Positions 38,736 through 41,454 of a stretch of DNA of 41,454 bases are shown piece after piece. Source of the DNA: an uncultured Prochlorococcus sp. (GTDB lineage Bacteria; Cyanobacteriota; Cyanobacteriia; PCC-6307; Cyanobiaceae); assembly GCA_902571795.1 (NCBI GenBank), contig CACGDL010000008.1, positions 1-41,454 of the forward strand, in the 5' to 3' direction. The notes below the pieces were generated by a model that ran no database searches, was not told where the DNA came from, and worked only from the letters and a program-made list of their open reading frames with translations. The translations under genes were made by a program, and so were the position numbers. Every line of letters starts with the position of its first letter. The stretch's first letter is position 1.

Positions 38736-38753
38736 GTGGTCAGATAGTGGTCA
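38736..38753. other. Left-end arm-type sites of cassette E8
   Basis: GTGGTCA (38736), 4 bp (GATA), GTGGTCA (38747). The position after the terminator, and the GATA spacer, equal those of E1 (GTGGACA), with one base changed in the word. The right end (39598) has GTGATCA. Confidence 0.6.
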
Positions 38754-38759
38754 AATTTG

Positions 38760-38776
38760 TTGACAGTCGTTCTAAC
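38760..38776 (-). repeat. TTAGAWCGAYTGTCAA motif, copy 4 (inverted)
   Basis: On the minus strand GTTAGAACGACTGTCAA. It lies 6 bp inside the arm sites and 24 bp upstream of the start at 38801; read on the plus strand it begins TTGACA, so a -35 role cannot be excluded, although no -10 box is well placed. Confidence 0.45.
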
Positions 38777-38800
38777 ATAAGGGGTAACTAGCTGATTTTT

Positions 38801-39196
38801 ATGAAGTTAAAAAATATTTTAAAAACTACTGGAGCTCTTCATATTCTGTTGGGATTGTTAATTATTTCTTTACTCATCTTTTCAGTGGAAACTATTGCAG
38901 GCGATGCTTCAAGTGAAACATTGCTTTTTGTTAGAGGTACTGCAGATGTTGTAGCAGCTAGTAATTTGGGAATAGGTTTTTTATTAATTATTTGTAGTTC
39001 CATAAAAGATAAAGCCTCTTTAAGAAAAGTTTTATCAGGTGAATTAGCTTTGATTTTTTGTTTTTTAGGAGTAGCTCTATTCAATACTTTTAACGCTGGG
39101 ACAATTGTTGATGGAGGTCCCCCGACTCCATTTTGGATTGTTTTAATAGTGAATCCTCTTTTATGTATTTATGGATTAGTTAACAATAAAAATTGA
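38801..39196 (+). CDS. Four-helix membrane protein, unknown
   Basis: This 131-residue protein has four hydrophobic segments (about 10-30, 50-68, 80-98, 108-126) with short loops, and polar residues at RGTADVVAASN and GGPPTPFW. It is similar in layout to small DUF4345-like membrane proteins, but the relation is not certain. Function unknown. Confidence 0.6.
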   Translation: MKLKNILKTTGALHILLGLLIISLLIFSVETIAGDASSETLLFVRGTADVVAASNLGIGFLLIICSSIKDKASLRKVLSGELALIFCFLGVALFNTFNAGTIVDGGPPTPFWIVLIVNPLLCIYGLVNNKN

Positions 39197-39263
39197 AACG
39201 CTTACCACTTACGCCGCTTTTAAATAAGTCGCTCTAAGATAAGTTGCAATTATTTGTTTATTT

Positions 39264-39545
39264 ATGTTGTTTCTAATTTCTTATAAATTTACTGATGCAA
39301 ATGCCCAAGACAAGGGAGCAAAAATGCTAAAGGAATGGTATGACCATGGAGGGCCACAAAATAGACCAGAGGGTTATGACGTTAAATCTTGGATTTTCTT
39401 ACCTCAACATGGCAGAGGTTACTCTGTTGTAGATGCTGATTCTCTAGAAACTATTTGGAAACAATGGAGTCCTTGGAAAGAACTATTGGAATTTACTATT
39501 GAACCTTGTGCAGATTTAGATCAAACAGTAGCTTTATATTGTTGA
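39264..39545 (+). CDS. DUF3303-like protein
   Basis: A 93-residue protein: MLFLISYKFTDANAQDKGA then a middle HGRGYSVVDADSLETIWKQW and an end with Pro-Cys. The pattern of a beta strand followed by GRG..VV.ADS.E.I...W is that of the DUF3303 (ferredoxin-like fold) family of cyanobacteria. No activity is known. Confidence 0.7.
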   Translation: MLFLISYKFTDANAQDKGAKMLKEWYDHGGPQNRPEGYDVKSWIFLPQHGRGYSVVDADSLETIWKQWSPWKELLEFTIEPCADLDQTVALYC

Positions 39546-39586
39546 TGAAACTCTCATTATTATAAGAAAGATAGTTAGGGCTGAAT

Positions 39587-39604
39587 TCCTTAAAATAGTG
39601 ATCA
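39587..39604. other. Right-end arm-type sites of cassette E8 (decayed)
   Basis: TCCTTAA, 4 bp (AATA), GTGATCA (39598-39604), then AATA and TTGCTTA. It aligns with 5621-5649; the second word differs by one base from the left-end word GTGGTCA. It lies 98 bp before core copy 9. Confidence 0.45.
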
Positions 39605-39701
39605 AATATTGCTTAAATTGTCAGGAAAAATCAAGTAAAATTAAGTAAAAGTTTAGATATAGTTTCACTTCGTTCTCGTGAGGACTGTCGCATTTTGCCT
39701 A

Positions 39702-39716
39702 GCGGGTGCTTTGGGA
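39702..39716 (+). repeat. tRNA-Pro fragment, core copy 9 (truncated)
   Basis: Only GCGGGTGCTTTGGGA remains before the sequence departs. It is the last trace of the series, probably the oldest junction and the island edge. 39717-39844 holds no gene; it should include the promoter of the HLIP gene. Confidence 0.7.
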
Positions 39717-39844
39717 ATTATTGTATATTTTGTTACTAACCAATAGCCCTGAAAAGGTAAAACATATTTGGTTGATGAAATACCTTTTTAACCTATTTAG
39801 CCTTTTTATTTTTTAAGATATAAAAGAATTAAATTTTTAATAAA

Positions 39845-40099
39845 ATGAGTAAATTTAAAGATAACTTTTCGAGCGAAAGCTTTTTCCCAGACAGTAATTA
39901 TTATCTTGACCAAGAAAACACTTCTAAAGAGGAGACTATTTCAGAAGATAAAAAATCCAATATGGAGGTGAATTTTGAATGGCCAAATACTTATTGGTTT
40001 ATTGCTGAAAGAACAAATGGAAGGCTTGCAATGATAGGTTTCATGGCTGTCATTATTAACTATACCTTATTTGGATGGATAGCTTATCCAATTCTTTAA
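39845..40099 (+). CDS. hli: High-light-inducible protein (HLIP), long form
   Basis: This 84-residue protein has an acidic N-terminal extension of about 45 residues and the HLIP helix with ERTNGRLAMIGF (residues 55-66), ending FGWIAYPIL. HLIPs bind chlorophyll and carotenoid and quench energy around photosystem II. The longer form is more typical of vertically inherited hli genes. It is joined directly to the next gene (TAA then GTG). Confidence 0.93.
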   Translation: MSKFKDNFSSESFFPDSNYYLDQENTSKEETISEDKKSNMEVNFEWPNTYWFIAERTNGRLAMIGFMAVIINYTLFGWIAYPIL

Positions 40100-40327
40100 G
40101 TGAGTAATTCTAATTTTGACAAAAATGGTGTGGATAAGTATGGAACACATTGGCTTCAATATGCTGCGTTTGTTGTAACTGCGTTTGCTATTTATTTTGG
40201 CTGGTTTTTTTTCAATGATGCTAATTTCCACCATTTCGCCGTAAAAATATTCAAGTTCTGGAATTGTAATGGATATAACCCATTAAGTTATTGCTTGATG
40301 CGTTGGAAAGTAGACTTTTATCCTTAG
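40100..40327 (+). CDS. Small membrane protein paired with an HLIP
   Basis: A 75-residue protein starting at GTG right after the HLIP stop. The N-terminal 45 residues have KYGTHWLQYAAFVVTAFAIY, a membrane helix. The C-terminal part (after FHHFAVK) is Cys/Asn-rich with uneven composition, so a frameshift near 40240 is possible. Function unknown. Confidence 0.55.
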   Translation: MSNSNFDKNGVDKYGTHWLQYAAFVVTAFAIYFGWFFFNDANFHHFAVKIFKFWNCNGYNPLSYCLMRWKVDFYP

Positions 40328-40480
40328 AAAAGCGATAGCTAAATCTTATTAATTGGTTAATTCAAATAGATCAAGGGTAAAAAACTTTATTATAAATAGA
40401 ATAATAAAGATCAATTTTTTAAGTATATGTCTATTAATTCATGGAATGATATTCCTAAATGGGGCAAATAAACACTTGTC

Positions 40481-40597
40481 ATGACAACCAGAGAAGAATT
40501 AAAGAAAGAGGTAGCTAGAGAAGAATGGGAAAAATTTATTATTCAGAGTTGTAGAATAACCGAGGAAGATTGGACAAAAAAGAGCTGGGGCTGCTAA
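40481..40597 (+). CDS. 38-residue hypothetical protein
   Basis: Residues MTTREELKKEVAREEWEKF, then IIQSCRITEEDWTKK and SWGC. Acidic, helical. The regular composition supports translation. The 165 bp following it (to 40762) hold no clear gene. Confidence 0.5.
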   Translation: MTTREELKKEVAREEWEKFIIQSCRITEEDWTKKSWGC

Positions 40598-40762
40598 TCC
40601 TCTTCAGGTGGTCAAATTTTACTCAATTACTAACTAATGGCAGTAAAAGTAGAAAGAGTTTCATACTATTTAAATTATTTCTACCAAAGTTGAAAAAGTA
40701 TAAATCTTGCACTTTTGCTAACCAATTTACTTTGACTTCACAATCATTTTGTTGGTTTTTGA

Positions 40763-41454
40763 TTAGTCAAATGTTTTTGAGGAATTTTTGAGTAATTCAT
40801 TTAATTCTAATAGTTCATCTTTACTAAGTTCTCTATATTCTCCTGTGGGCACGTCCAGCTTAATATTCATAATTCTTATACGTTTTAATGACCGTACTCT
40901 ATAACCTAAGGCCTCACACATTCTTCTAATCTGGCGGTTAAGTCCCTGTGTGAGTATTATTTTAAAATTTCTTGGTCCCAATTGTTTTACGAAACAATTT
41001 TTGGTTTTTGTGTCTAATATTTCAACTCCATTACTCATGCTTTGAATAAAGTCGCTATTAATCGGACGATTAACTTTTACAATATATTCTTTTTCATGAT
41101 TATTTCTTGCTCTGAGTATTTTATTTACGATATCTCCATCATCAGTTAAAAAAATCAATCCCTCACTAAGCTTATCTAATCTTCCTATAGGGAAAATTCT
41201 TTTAGGATATTTAATGAAATCAATTACATTATTTGGTTCTACTTTTCTATCTGTTGTGCAAACAATTCCTACAGGTTTATTAAAGGCTAAGTACGTGTTT
41301 TTTTTTCTCGTTGATTTTTCCATTATTTGACCTTTAACTTCTACTTGATCACTTTCTTCTACTTTGGCTCCAATTTCTGGAATTTTGCCATTGATGGTTA
41401 CCTTTCCTTCTAAAATTAATCTATCTGCTTCTCTTCTGGAACAATAACCGACTT
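40763..41454 (-). CDS. rluF: 23S rRNA pseudouridine synthase RluF (partial)
   Basis: The reading frame stays open to the right edge, so the start lies outside the window. The visible part begins in the S4 domain (CSRREADRLILEGKVTINGK), followed by the RsuA/RluB/E/F catalytic domain: FNKPVGIVCTTD, then the catalytic loop FPIGRLDKLSEGLIFLTDDGD with the Asp, then NHEKEYIVKV and QGLNRQIRRMCEALGYRV. The sequence agrees best with RluF, which modifies U2604 of 23S rRNA in E. coli. The ATG at 41323 is internal. It is a probable core gene that marks the right flank of the island. Confidence 0.92.
   Translation of the reverse strand, partial: VGYCSRREADRLILEGKVTINGKIPEIGAKVEESDQVEVKGQIMEKSTRKKNTYLAFNKPVGIVCTTDRKVEPNNVIDFIKYPKRIFPIGRLDKLSEGLIFLTDDGDIVNKILRARNNHEKEYIVKVNRPINSDFIQSMSNGVEILDTKTKNCFVKQLGPRNFKIILTQGLNRQIRRMCEALGYRVRSLKRIRIMNIKLDVPTGEYRELSKDELLELNELLKNSSKTFD

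Noticed and set aside
40570-40791. Plus-strand 73-residue frame before rluF
   Set aside because: Overlaps the 38-residue gene and the rluF end; Phe/Ser/Lys-rich with no support.

Overview
The window looks like an accessory genomic island of a high-light Prochlorococcus or a close relative. It is very AT-rich, with short intergenic gaps, several high-light-inducible (HLIP) genes, small RRM proteins, GgpS, ArsJ and photosystem-like small membrane proteins. This assignment rests on gene content read by eye, not on a database search.

The organising feature is a 46-48 bp sequence repeated nine times on the plus strand. It is the 3' half of a tRNA-Pro(UGG) gene, from the anticodon stem to the discriminator base. 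No complete tRNA-Pro gene lies in the window; it should lie to the left. The repeats cut the window into cassettes: (E0) 1-4326, arsR / GAPDH-arsJ / pstS, for arsenate handling and phosphate binding; (E1) 4279-5775, EF-hand protein, ECF sigma factor and a putative anti-sigma; (E2) 5730-13569, many small genes, an HLIP, ggpS, two RRM proteins and an intact tyrosine recombinase; (E3) 13524-15898, an inverse-autotransporter-type barrel and a secreted protein; (E4) 15851-16859, an MTA/SAH-nucleosidase-like enzyme; (E5) 16815-31710, zinc-ribbon membrane proteins, TPR proteins, an SPFH protein, Zn-peptidase, nuclease, DnaB-type ATPase, sigma-region-4-like protein and an integrase remnant; (E6) 31665-34956, many tiny membrane proteins including a PsbF-like one; (E7) 34911-38659, succinate dehydrogenase sdhC-A-B; (E8) 38613-39716, two small genes. 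To the right, from about 39720, are HLIP genes and rluF, probably host backbone. This agrees with the tRNA-targeted integrative elements (tycheposons) and tRNA-Pro fragment repeats already reported in Prochlorococcus.

The observation I consider most novel is inside the cassette ends. Near most tRNA fragments there are pairs of 7-bp words exactly 4 bp apart (11 bp period, about one helical turn). The word differs between cassettes but is the same or closely related at the two ends of one cassette: WTAGCGA in E0, GTGGACA in E1, RCACGCA in E3, CGGGCGA in E7, GTGRTCA in E8. They look like arm-type recombinase sites with cassette-specific sequences. Most of these cassettes encode no integrase, so they would be non-autonomous units moved in trans by recombinases of matching specificity. 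The tRNA fragments become more damaged toward the right, as expected if new cassettes enter next to the intact tRNA on the left.

Other points: the ars operon and pstS share paired ATCAA-N6-TTGAT operators, so one ArsR may control both; E5 resembles a large zinc-ribbon/SPFH envelope system of unknown role; E6 encodes a PsbF-like domain that has lost the heme-ligand His. All coordinates and repeats were read by hand.
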